A stretch of 5,453 bases of DNA from CAZOHN01 sp964579325 (GTDB lineage: Bacteria; Pseudomonadota; Alphaproteobacteria; Rhodobacterales; Rhodobacteraceae): the NCBI GenBank assembly GCA_964579325.1, contig CAZOHN010000238.1:1-5453 (forward strand). The letters run 5' to 3'. The notes beneath the pieces are model-generated. The model was not told the DNA's origin. It did not search any database and was given only the letters and a program-made list of their open reading frames with translations. Every line of letters starts with the position of its first letter. Position 1 is the stretch's first letter. Positions 1 through 5,331 of the stretch are shown here, in pieces. Both the position numbers and the translations under genes were made by a program.

Positions 1-256
1 CATCGCCCATGATCCGGGCCGCATGCAGCCGCACGGGCTCGATCGCATAAGCCCCCAGGTGCTGCTCCAGCCGCGCCGACCAGGCGACCTGTAGCCGGTT
101 GCCTGGCTGCAAGAGAGCCCCCTGTCGCTTGCCGGCCCCGCCACGCACCAGCCCGGCATGGCGGCCATGCGCGAAGGTCATGGCGGAAAGGATGGCGTCC
201 CGCTCGCCCAGAGGGCGGACGGTGAGCACGATGCCTTCGTCCTCCCAGGTGATCAC
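1..256 (-). CDS. recO: DNA repair protein RecO, N-terminal part (runs off the left edge)
   Basis: The reverse strand encodes a protein beginning (M)ITWEDEGIVLTVRPLGERD, continuing through HGRHAGLVRGG, LLQPGN and VAWSARLEQHLGAY to the window edge (85 codons). This matches the N-terminal OB-fold of alphaproteobacterial RecO, where W.DEGIVL, the HGRH.GLVRGG strand-turn and LQPGN..... W.ARL..HLG are characteristic. RecO is the recombination mediator that works with RecR to load RecA on SSB-coated single-stranded DNA. The GTG at 256 is chosen because RecO proteins usually start one or two residues before the W.DEGI motif. No clear Shine-Dalgarno precedes it; an in-frame TTG at 280 is the only nearby alternative and would add eight residues. 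The C-terminal zinc-binding part lies outside. In many proteobacteria recO follows era; here the upstream neighbour is a divergent reductase gene, so recO probably has its own promoter in the 257-393 spacer. Confidence 0.88.
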   Translation of the reverse strand, partial: MITWEDEGIVLTVRPLGERDAILSAMTFAHGRHAGLVRGGAGKRQGALLQPGNRLQVAWSARLEQHLGAYAIEPVRLHAARIMGD

Positions 257-285
257 GGAGTGGGACGCAGGAAAAGACAAGAAGT

Positions 286-337
286 CCGGGGAGGCAGCGC
301 CTCCCCGGGCCCCTCCAGTCCTTTGCGCCGGTGGGCG
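286..337. repeat. Dispersed hairpin repeat, copy 1, in the recO / reductase divergent spacer
   Basis: A perfect 10-bp stem (CCGGGGAGGC at 286-295 and GCCTCCCCGG at 299-308) closes an AGC loop. It is followed by a less perfect tail, GGCCCCTCCAGTCCTTTG..., running to GGTGG at about 337. The same hairpin core and a related tail recur at 3142-3191. It sits between two divergent genes, so it terminates neither of them. It may be an intergenic palindromic repeat that spreads in this genome, or it may act on one of the two promoters. No long T tract follows on either strand. Confidence 0.75.
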
Positions 338-393
338 GCTTGCCATGGTGGTGTGGTGCCGCGATGATCGGTGGGCGAAAGCGAGGAGGAAGC

Positions 394-1392
394 ATGCAGA
401 AGCGTCGGTTGGGGGTCGAGGGGCCCTTGGTTTCGGCCATCGGTGTGGGGGCCATGTCGTTCACGGCCTTCTACGGGCCGACCACGGAGACGGCGTCGCA
501 TACGGTGCTGCGCACCGCCCTCGAGCTCGGGATCGACCATCTCGATACCTCCAACGTCTACGGCATGGGCCTCTCCGAGCGCGTCATCGGCAGCTTCCTG
601 CGTGACCACGGCGGCCCCCCACCCTTCACCATCGCGACCAAGGCCGGCATCCACCGCGACCCGGAGACCGGTGCCCGAGGCTTCGACAACAGCCACGCGC
701 ATCTCGCGGCCGAGCTCGACGCCAGCCTGGAGCGGCTCGGTGTCGACACCATCGACCTCTTCTACGTCCATCGCCGCGATCCGGCGATCCCGATCGAGCA
801 GGTGACCGAAACCCTGGCGGGCTTCATCCGGGCCGGCAAGATCAAGAGCTTCGGCTTCTCCGAAATCGCCCCGAGCTCGCTGCGCCGTGCCGCTGCCGTC
901 CACCCCATAGCCGCCGTCCAGTCCGAGTACTCCCTTGCGACACGCGCCCCGGAACTGGGTCTCGTCCAGGCCTGCGCAGAGCTCGGCACGGCACTTGTTG
1001 CCTTCTCGCCAGTCGCCCGCGGTCTCCTCACCGACCACCCGCCGACACCGGAGACCGTGGCCGACTCGGCCTTCCTCGCCGCCAATCCCCGCTTCACCGG
1101 GCCGAATCTCGCGGCCAATCTGGAGCAGTCCGACCGGCTGCGCCAGCTCGCCCGCGAGATGGGCGAGCCCACGGCGGCGCTTGCCATCGCCTGGCTGCTG
1201 CACCGCTCGGACCAGGTCATCCCCATCCCCGGCACCCGCTCGCCCGGCCACCTGCGCGAGCTCGCCCGGGGTGCCGAGCTCGAGCTGACACCAGACGACC
1301 TTGCCCGCATCGAGGCGGCCCTGCCGGTCGGCTGGGCGCATGGCGACCGCTATTCCACCCAGCAATGGGTCGGCCCCGAACGCTACTGCTGA
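394..1392 (+). CDS. Aldo/keto reductase, NADPH-type
   Basis: A 332-residue cytosolic (beta/alpha)8-barrel oxidoreductase that should reduce an aldehyde or ketone with a nicotinamide cofactor. The catalytic tetrad is complete: Asp51 and Tyr56 in LDTSNVYG, Lys83 in ATKAG, His126 in IDLFYVHRRDP. Other family marks are IKSFGFSE, QSEYSL (176-181), FSPVARGLLT (204-213) and the cofactor segment IPGTRSPGHLRE (278-289), where Arg282 is the usual contact for the NADPH 2'-phosphate. No signal peptide is seen. The start at 394 is fixed by a strong GAGGAGGA ribosome site at 383-390; a longer reading frame opens at 331, but its first 21 residues (rich in Gly and Trp) do not look like the family N-terminus, whereas MQKRRLG does. 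The length is normal. The stop is 10 bp before kynU, so the two are probably co-transcribed. The substrate cannot be told from sequence; family members of this shape are broadly described as YakC/Tas-like reductases. Confidence 0.95.
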   Translation: MQKRRLGVEGPLVSAIGVGAMSFTAFYGPTTETASHTVLRTALELGIDHLDTSNVYGMGLSERVIGSFLRDHGGPPPFTIATKAGIHRDPETGARGFDNSHAHLAAELDASLERLGVDTIDLFYVHRRDPAIPIEQVTETLAGFIRAGKIKSFGFSEIAPSSLRRAAAVHPIAAVQSEYSLATRAPELGLVQACAELGTALVAFSPVARGLLTDHPPTPETVADSAFLAANPRFTGPNLAANLEQSDRLRQLAREMGEPTAALAIAWLLHRSDQVIPIPGTRSPGHLRELARGAELELTPDDLARIEAALPVGWAHGDRYSTQQWVGPERYC

Positions 1393-1402
1393 GGCCAGCA
1401 CC

Positions 1403-2623
1403 ATGGACCTTGCCGCCCTCGACGCCGCCGACCCGCTGGCCCCCTTTCGCGACCGCTTCGAGCTGCCCGAAGGTGTGGTCTATCTCGACGGCAACTCCCT
1501 GGGTGCCCTGCCCCGGGCGACCAGGGCCGCCGTCGCCAAGGCGGTGGCCGAGGACTGGGGCCAGAGCCTCATCAAGAGCTGGAACACCGCCGGCTGGATC
1601 GATCTCGCCGCCGACATCGCTAGGGATCTCGCGGTCGTCATTGGTGCCGAGGCCCATGAGGTCGCCGTCGGCGATTCGATTTCCGTCAATCTTTTCAAGC
1701 TCCTGGGTGCTGCGAGGAGCCTCCGTCCCGAGCGGAGCACCATCCTCGCCGACAAGCGCAACTTCCCGACCGACCTCTATGTTGCCCAGGGCTTTGCCGG
1801 CCTCACCGGCCTCAGGCTGCAGCTCGTGGACGCCCCGGACGACCTCGCAGCATGCGTCACCACCGACACGGCGCTGGTCATGGCGAGCCATGTCGACTAC
1901 CGCTCGGGGGCGATCCTCGACCTCGACCGGCTGGTCCGGTCGGCGCACGACCAAGGCGCTGTCTGCCTCGCCGACCTCGCCCACAGCGCCGGCGTCCTGC
2001 CGATCGAGCTTGCCGCCCGTGGCATCGATATGGCCGTCGGCTGCGGCTACAAATACCTCAATGGCGGGCCGGGTGCCCCCGCCTTCCTCTACCTCGCCGA
2101 GCGGCACCACGAGGCGGCCCGCCAGCCGATCAGCGGCTGGTTCGGGCATCAGCAGCCCTTCGCCTTCGAGCCCACCTACCAGCCTGCCGCCGGCATCCGC
2201 CGCTTTCAGGCCGGCACGCCGCCGATCCTCAGCCTCGTGGCCCTCAGGGAAGGTATCCGGATCGCGGCCGAAGCCCCCCTCGACCAGGTCCGCGCGAAGG
2301 CGAAGAGCCTGACCGCCAGTTTCCTCGCCCTGGTCGAGGCCGAACTCGGCGATCAGGGCTTCACGCTGCTGAGCCCGCGCGACGCCGAGCAGCGCGGTGC
2401 GCAGATCGCGCTGGCCCACCCGGACGCCTACGCCATCACCCAGGCGCTGATCGCCCGGGACGTGATTCCCGACTATCGCGAGCCCAACATCATCCGCTTC
2501 GGCTTCGCCCCCCTCTATCTCCGCCACACCGACATCCAGGACGCGGTCACCCGCCTCACCACCATCATGCGCGAGCGGGCCTACGACCACCCAGCCTTCC
2601 GAGCCCGCGGCAAGGTCACGTGA
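1403..2623 (+). CDS. kynU: Kynureninase
   Basis: A 406-residue PLP enzyme (EC 3.7.1.3) that hydrolyses L-kynurenine to anthranilate and L-alanine in tryptophan breakdown; it may also take 3-hydroxykynurenine. Fold-type I aminotransferase-like features run in order: VVYLDGNSLGALPRA near residues 25-39, GDSISVN (90-96) in the PLP phosphate region, LADLAHSAG with the PLP-pairing Asp191 and His194, GCGYKYLNGGPG with the Schiff-base Lys217, SGWFGH (244-249), and RFQAGTPP (267-274). Length and motif order are those of intact bacterial KynU, and no key residue is missing. The ATG at 1403 fits the family N-terminus (LDAADPLAPFRDRF); the ribosome site is only a modest GAGG at 1391-1394, overlapping the end of the upstream stop, which suggests translational coupling to the aldo/keto reductase. 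kynA and kynB are absent from the window and the next gene rightward is about 790 bp away, so kynU is probably last in its operon. Confidence 0.97.
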   Translation: MDLAALDAADPLAPFRDRFELPEGVVYLDGNSLGALPRATRAAVAKAVAEDWGQSLIKSWNTAGWIDLAADIARDLAVVIGAEAHEVAVGDSISVNLFKLLGAARSLRPERSTILADKRNFPTDLYVAQGFAGLTGLRLQLVDAPDDLAACVTTDTALVMASHVDYRSGAILDLDRLVRSAHDQGAVCLADLAHSAGVLPIELAARGIDMAVGCGYKYLNGGPGAPAFLYLAERHHEAARQPISGWFGHQQPFAFEPTYQPAAGIRRFQAGTPPILSLVALREGIRIAAEAPLDQVRAKAKSLTASFLALVEAELGDQGFTLLSPRDAEQRGAQIALAHPDAYAITQALIARDVIPDYREPNIIRFGFAPLYLRHTDIQDAVTRLTTIMRERAYDHPAFRARGKVT

Positions 2624-2821
2624 GACGGCCGGACCGTTCCGATAATAGGCATAATAACCTATATCAGCAAATCGGTCAAGCCTCCCGGGTTCGCTCGGTA
2701 GCCGGGCCTATGGCGCTCTTGGCGGTGCTGCGCCCGCACTCGGGGCGGCAGCGGCCCAGCGGCCCTCAAGATCCTGACATAGCAAGCGAAATCGACGCTG
2801 CCTGCGACATCCCGTCCCCTC

Positions 2822-2914
2822 GGGTTCGTTCGCGAAACCCGGGTTCGCTCGCTGCATGGCCGGGTTCGCTCGTCGATTCGGTGGGTTCGTTCGCCGGATT
2901 GCCGGGTTCGTTTG
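2822..2914 (+). repeat. Direct-repeat array of GGGTTCGYTCG, five copies at 19-21 bp spacing
   Basis: Copies start at 2822 (GGGTTCGTTCG), 2841 (GGGTTCGCTCG), 2862 (GGGTTCGCTCG), 2883 (GGGTTCGTTCG) and 2904 (GGGTTCGTTTG). The spacings are 19, 21, 21 and 21 bp, about two helical turns, so all copies face the same side of the DNA. The 8-10 bp between copies are not conserved, which points to a conserved binding box more than to plain tandem duplication. An isolated sixth copy lies at 2687-2697, and a degenerate one (GGGTTCCGCG) at 2991-3000. A perfect AACCCGGGTT palindrome at 2836-2845 spans the junction of copies one and two. The layout resembles plasmid iterons or a regulator array; it is not CRISPR, because repeats and spacers are too short. 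Confidence 0.85.
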
Positions 2915-2965
2915 CTGGTATTTGTAACGAGAAGTGACGGATTCTGCGCCATAAGCAACGCTAAT

Positions 2966-3046
2966 GGCGCATAAATCGACTCATTCCTCGGGTTCCGCGT
3001 CATATACCGACTCATTTCTCAGGATATGGCGCATGAAACGACACAT
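2966..3046 (+). repeat. Three direct ~20-bp boxes at exact 31-bp spacing
   Basis: The boxes are GGCGCATAAATCGACTCATT (from 2966), GCGTCATATACCGACTCATT (from 2997) and GGCGCATGAAACGACACATC (from 3028). The CGACTCAT / CGACACAT cores start at 2977, 3008 and 3039, exactly 31 bp apart. The consensus reads roughly GSGYCATRWAHCGACWCAT. An inverted copy follows at 3058-3076 and a weak fifth form may lie at 3072-3092 (ACGCATGATTCGCGACTTCAT). The 31-bp step is not a multiple of three in either strand's frame, which argues against a coding repeat. Three helical turns between boxes suggests ordered protein binding. Confidence 0.8.
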
Positions 3047-3076
3047 CGCGGGCCAGCATGAGTCGGTATAAGACGC
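2997..3076. repeat. 19-bp inverted repeat, one mismatch, 42-bp centre
   Basis: The left arm at 2997-3015 is GCGTCATATACCGACTCAT and the right arm at 3058-3076 is ATGAGTCGGTATAAGACGC. The reverse complement of the right arm differs from the left at a single base. The left arm is also the second of the three 31-bp-spaced boxes, so the right arm is an inverted copy of that box. Together they form a site cluster with both orientations. Confidence 0.85.
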
Positions 3077-3141
3077 ATGATTCGCGACTTCATGTGCAGG
3101 CATATGATTTAGTATAAGCGTTGCTTATAGGAAGGCTCACG

Positions 3142-3191
3142 AGGGAGGCAGCGCCTCCCCGTGGGCGCCTCCGTTACTTTGTCGTGGTGGT
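3142..3191. repeat. Dispersed hairpin repeat, copy 2
   Basis: The stem GGGAGGC (3143-3149) and GCCTCCC (3153-3159) closes the same AGC loop as copy 1 at 286-308. The 27 bases after the CCCCG of each copy can be aligned (with TG extra here) to GGC.CCTCC..T.CTTTG....GGTGG, 19 of 27 the same by hand count. This makes it a second member of one repeat family and not a chance hairpin. It lies 256 bp before the membrane-protein start and more than 500 bp after kynU, so a role as kynU terminator is unlikely. Confidence 0.75.
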
Positions 3192-3415
3192 TTCAGCGAG
3201 GCTCGGGCTCGACGCTGAGAGGCGAAGAGACTTCTGACACCATTTTTTGCGATGACGTTCTGCGCCTCTTTCGACGAAATCTTCAGTCCTCACCGAGGGT
3301 TCGTAGCAGCTATTCCTTTCACCGACCTTGCCAGTGCAGAAAGCTCGCGGTTGCCGTCGGTGGTGTCTGCTGATAGCGCTCTGGTGGGATTGGGCAATCG
3401 GGCGCGCGAGTGCCG

Positions 3416-5248
3416 ATGGGGGGAACGGGGATCGACTGGGCCGGATGGATCGGCGTCGCCGGCGGTATCGGCGGGGTCGTGGGTGGCTTGGCGGCGCTAC
3501 TAGCCTGGCTCGGTCCGTCGCGGCGGGAGGTGATGGACGACCTCGCCGGTGATGCCACCTTTCGCGAGGATGCAGCCGCCCGATTGCGCGATGGCTCGCT
3601 CGGCCGGCGCTACCGGGACGGACTCGATCGGGGCATGCGGCGGCTCGACCGCGCATTTGGACCCCCAGCCTCGGCCAAGGCACTCGGCCGCTGTATCATC
3701 GTGGCGATCGTCTACCCCTACGCCGGGTTCTTTCTCGTCTGGGGACTGGGCGGCCCTGGTGTCGTCGGAGGCATCGCGTTCTTGTCGACGGGTGGCGGCG
3801 GGCCGGCGCGCCTTGAAGCGGGAGCGGCCCTCGCGCTGATGCCGCTTTTGGGCTACTGGCTCGGGAGGCGCCTAGGGCCGAGCATTCGTGGCTTCAAGCG
3901 GCGATTGATCACACGCCTCCTGCGCATGTGGCGTCGACCGCGGCCCCGGCGGATCAGCGTCGATCGCTGCTTTCGGCTGGTTGCGAGCACCGCTCTCCTC
4001 TTGATGCTGACGCGTCTGGTCCTCATGGTGACGGAAGATGCTGCCGTCTTCCTGGTCTCTGCTGTTATGTTGTGTGCGTTGCCGGCCGCCGGTGTCGTCG
4101 CGGGCGTGGCGGTACGGGACAGGGTCCGCTCCGAATGGACAGGTCCGCTCGCTTCGGTTACCGCCGGGATAGGGGTAGTTGCCCTTGCGGGTGCACTTTT
4201 CGGAGCCGCTACCGTTGCCGCCATCTCTGTTCTTGCTGGTGTTGCCGGTGCCGTCGGCATAGCATATGCCTATGGCTTTGCCATATCCTTCGCCTTTACC
4301 CTTGCCCTTGCCGGTACCGCTGCCATTACCATTACGCTTGCCTATGTTGGCAGCGTAGGCGCAATAATTGCATTAGATCTCGTTCTTGCGGGTGTCGATG
4401 ACTCAGCCATTGCCATTGCCGTTGCTGTTGCCGCCGTAGCGGCCATTGCCGTTGCAGTTGGGTTATTCTTAAAGCCCGGCGCCTTCCCTGGAAGCATCGG
4501 CATTATCATCGCTATTTCGAGCGCGAGCGCGTTGGGTGGACGGGGCTTTGTCGAGGAGTACTCATTAGTTCTCCTCGTATTTTTCCTCGTCCTGCCGCTG
4601 ATAAATGGCGGTGTGGACTGGGGCTCCTGGTGGGTGACGCGGCGGTTGGGGGCGCACTTGCTGCGGGTTCTCGACGGTGGCGTGGGGGCGCTGCGGCTGG
4701 GGCTCGTGGTGTTTTGGCACGGAGTGGCGGATTTTGCGCTTGCGGCGTTCATGCTGCTCGCCATGGCGTTCGTGTTGGCGCTGGGCTTCGAAGCCTACAA
4801 TCAGGCTTCGCTGTGGACGGGGCCGGCGCACGCGTTCGATCTTGAGGTGTATGTGGACGGAGCTGCCGCGGCGCCGTTCACGGAGGGGGCGTGGCTGTCC
4901 CTGATGCTGCTGACGACGCTGCTTCCTACATTTTTGCATGTCGTCGTGGTCTGGATGAGCCCCTTAGGCCTCCTGTTCCTGTCGGCGCGGCGGGAGGCTT
5001 GGGCGGATCATTTGGAGCGGTGGGACGAGTTGGACGACGCGACGCGGAGCCGGACGCGGCGGGCGGTGGCGGCCTGGGTGGCGCATGGGCGGATCGGGCT
5101 CTGGCTGTTGGCCGGGCTCCTGGCGCTTGGGCTTTTCGCGCTGATGGCCGGTGCGGTGGCAATGGTCCACCAAGGCGGCTTCGCCGACTACGTGGCGCGA
5201 GCGGCCAATCTCGGAATCGAAACCGCTCGCTGGCTCGGCGGCAGGTAG
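3416..5248 (+). CDS. Large multi-spanning membrane protein of unknown function, Ala-rich centre
   Basis: This 610-residue protein is not recognised as a characterised family. The start opens with one glycine-rich hydrophobic segment (residues 8-32), then a charged soluble stretch (33-92) with many Arg and Asp, ending RRLDRAFGPP. A strongly hydrophobic helix follows (93-113, CIIVAIVYPYAGFFLVWGLGG). Further membrane segments alternate with basic loops (GRRLGPSIRGFKRR, MWRRPRPRRISVDR). The centre, residues 266-349, is an almost unbroken Ala/Val/Ile alternation. The C-terminal third has helices around PLINGGVDWGSWW, FALAAFMLLAMAFVLALGF, WLSLMLLTTLLPTFLHVVVVW and a final WLLAGLLALGLFALMAGAVAM. Basic loops suggest inner-membrane orientation. 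Start ATG 3416 or GTG 3410 (two residues longer); a stop at 3374-3376 blocks anything earlier, and neither has a good ribosome site. The gene stands alone, with a repeat-rich region upstream. The overall layout recalls large uncharacterised proteobacterial membrane proteins with repetitive Ala-rich cores, from memory only. Confidence 0.88.
   Translation: MGGTGIDWAGWIGVAGGIGGVVGGLAALLAWLGPSRREVMDDLAGDATFREDAAARLRDGSLGRRYRDGLDRGMRRLDRAFGPPASAKALGRCIIVAIVYPYAGFFLVWGLGGPGVVGGIAFLSTGGGGPARLEAGAALALMPLLGYWLGRRLGPSIRGFKRRLITRLLRMWRRPRPRRISVDRCFRLVASTALLLMLTRLVLMVTEDAAVFLVSAVMLCALPAAGVVAGVAVRDRVRSEWTGPLASVTAGIGVVALAGALFGAATVAAISVLAGVAGAVGIAYAYGFAISFAFTLALAGTAAITITLAYVGSVGAIIALDLVLAGVDDSAIAIAVAVAAVAAIAVAVGLFLKPGAFPGSIGIIIAISSASALGGRGFVEEYSLVLLVFFLVLPLINGGVDWGSWWVTRRLGAHLLRVLDGGVGALRLGLVVFWHGVADFALAAFMLLAMAFVLALGFEAYNQASLWTGPAHAFDLEVYVDGAAAAPFTEGAWLSLMLLTTLLPTFLHVVVVWMSPLGLLFLSARREAWADHLERWDELDDATRSRTRRAVAAWVAHGRIGLWLLAGLLALGLFALMAGAVAMVHQGGFADYVARAANLGIETARWLGGR
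4211..4460 (+). repeat. Degenerate GCN-NTN hexanucleotide stretch inside the membrane-protein gene
   Basis: The stretch encodes an Ala/Gly/Thr-then-hydrophobic dipeptide pattern (such as AIAIAVAVAAVAAIAVAV) with recurring GCCATT, GCCGTT, GCCTAT and GCCTTT units. Third positions here are often T or A, in contrast to the strongly C/G-ending codons of recO, the reductase and kynU. This suggests a simple-sequence expansion that stayed in frame and then diverged, yielding uniform membrane helices. Purity is low, so recent slippage is not shown. Confidence 0.65.
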
Positions 5249-5264
5249 TTCACCCCCAGAGAAC

Positions 5265-5308
5265 CGCCCCAAATAATGGTGGGGCGCGGGGAAGATCATC
5301 TTCCCCGC
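5265..5308. terminator. Two adjacent hairpins between convergent genes, probable terminator region
   Basis: The first hairpin is CGCCCCA (5265-5271) with TGGGGCG (5280-5286). The second is an 11-base arm GCGGGGAAGAT (5286-5296) with ATCTTCCCCGC (5298-5308) around one central base, so about a 10-bp stem. It lies between the stop of the membrane-protein gene (5248) and the stop of a leftward gene (5334), where a bidirectional terminator is expected. The sequence after it (ATTACTTCGTCATTCTTC) is only moderately T-rich, so efficiency is uncertain. The TTACTT-GTC just after the stem also resembles the tail of the hairpin repeat at 3142-3191. Confidence 0.6.
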
Positions 5309-5331
5309 ATTACTTCGTCATTCTTCTCTCC

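Larger units (their letters stand above)
2951..3128. repeat. 12-bp perfect inverted repeats bounding a 178-bp structured segment
   Basis: ATAAGCAACGCT at 2951-2962 and AGCGTTGCTTAT at 3117-3128 are exact reverse complements. They bracket the 31-bp boxes, and their midpoint (about 3039.5) is within a few bases of the midpoint of the inner 19-bp inverted repeat (about 3036.5). The left arm is itself flanked by a GCGCCAT/ATGGCGC pair (2946-2952 and 2964-2970). The right arm overlaps a 17-bp palindrome, TATAAGC-GTT-GCTTATA at 3113-3129. No target-site duplication is visible beside the arms, so a small transposable element is possible but not shown. Confidence 0.75.
2624..3415 (+). other. Long intergenic region dense in ordered repeats, no convincing gene
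   Basis: About 790 bp lie between the kynU stop and the membrane-protein start. Short reading frames exist on both strands but they lack ribosome sites, and several simply translate the repeats (for example a seven-residue ERTRxxx period on the reverse strand). From left to right the region holds an A+T-rich patch at 2641-2673 with a small ATAGG/CCTAT inverted repeat, one lone GGGTTCGCTCG at 2687-2697, the 21-bp-spaced array at 2822-2914, the 31-bp-spaced boxes with nested inverted repeats at 2946-3129, a hairpin repeat at 3142-3191, and a small TCAGCG/CGCTGA inverted repeat at 3193-3218. The stretch 3219-3415 shows nothing I can name except a T6 run at 3243-3248. The promoter of the membrane-protein gene should lie here, but no clear -35/-10 pair stands out. 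Confidence 0.8.

Noticed and set aside
253..1404. 383-codon reverse-strand frame opposite the aldo/keto reductase
   Set aside because: It lies antisense to a gene with a full catalytic tetrad; composition is that of a shadow frame.
1217..2590. 457-codon reverse-strand frame opposite kynU
   Set aside because: Antisense to an intact kynureninase; Gly/Glu/Val-rich shadow with no recognisable domain.
2822..2914. CRISPR array
   Set aside because: The repeat is 11 bp and the intervening bases only 8-10 bp, far shorter than CRISPR repeats and spacers, and no cas gene is present.
1852..2937. 361-codon forward frame overlapping kynU and running into the repeats
   Set aside because: Most of it is the kynU gene read in another frame (Arg/Pro-rich), a usual artefact of GC-rich DNA.
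2659..3015. 118-codon reverse-strand frame with a seven-residue ERTRxxx repeat
   Set aside because: The protein repeat is a by-product of the 21-bp DNA array; the frame crosses the 31-bp repeats out of phase, has no good ribosome site, and the spacers do not conserve residues.
3193..3248. Rho-independent terminator from the TCAGCG/CGCTGA hairpin and the T6 run
   Set aside because: The T run is about 25 bases beyond the stem, too far for an intrinsic terminator, and no gene ends just upstream.
3161..3373. 70-codon forward frame in the spacer
   Set aside because: Starts inside the hairpin repeat, no ribosome site, and a composition that does not resemble a protein.
3252..3503. 83-codon forward frame upstream of and overlapping the membrane-protein start
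   Set aside because: No ribosome site, no recognisable domain, and its last third overlaps the membrane-protein gene in another frame.
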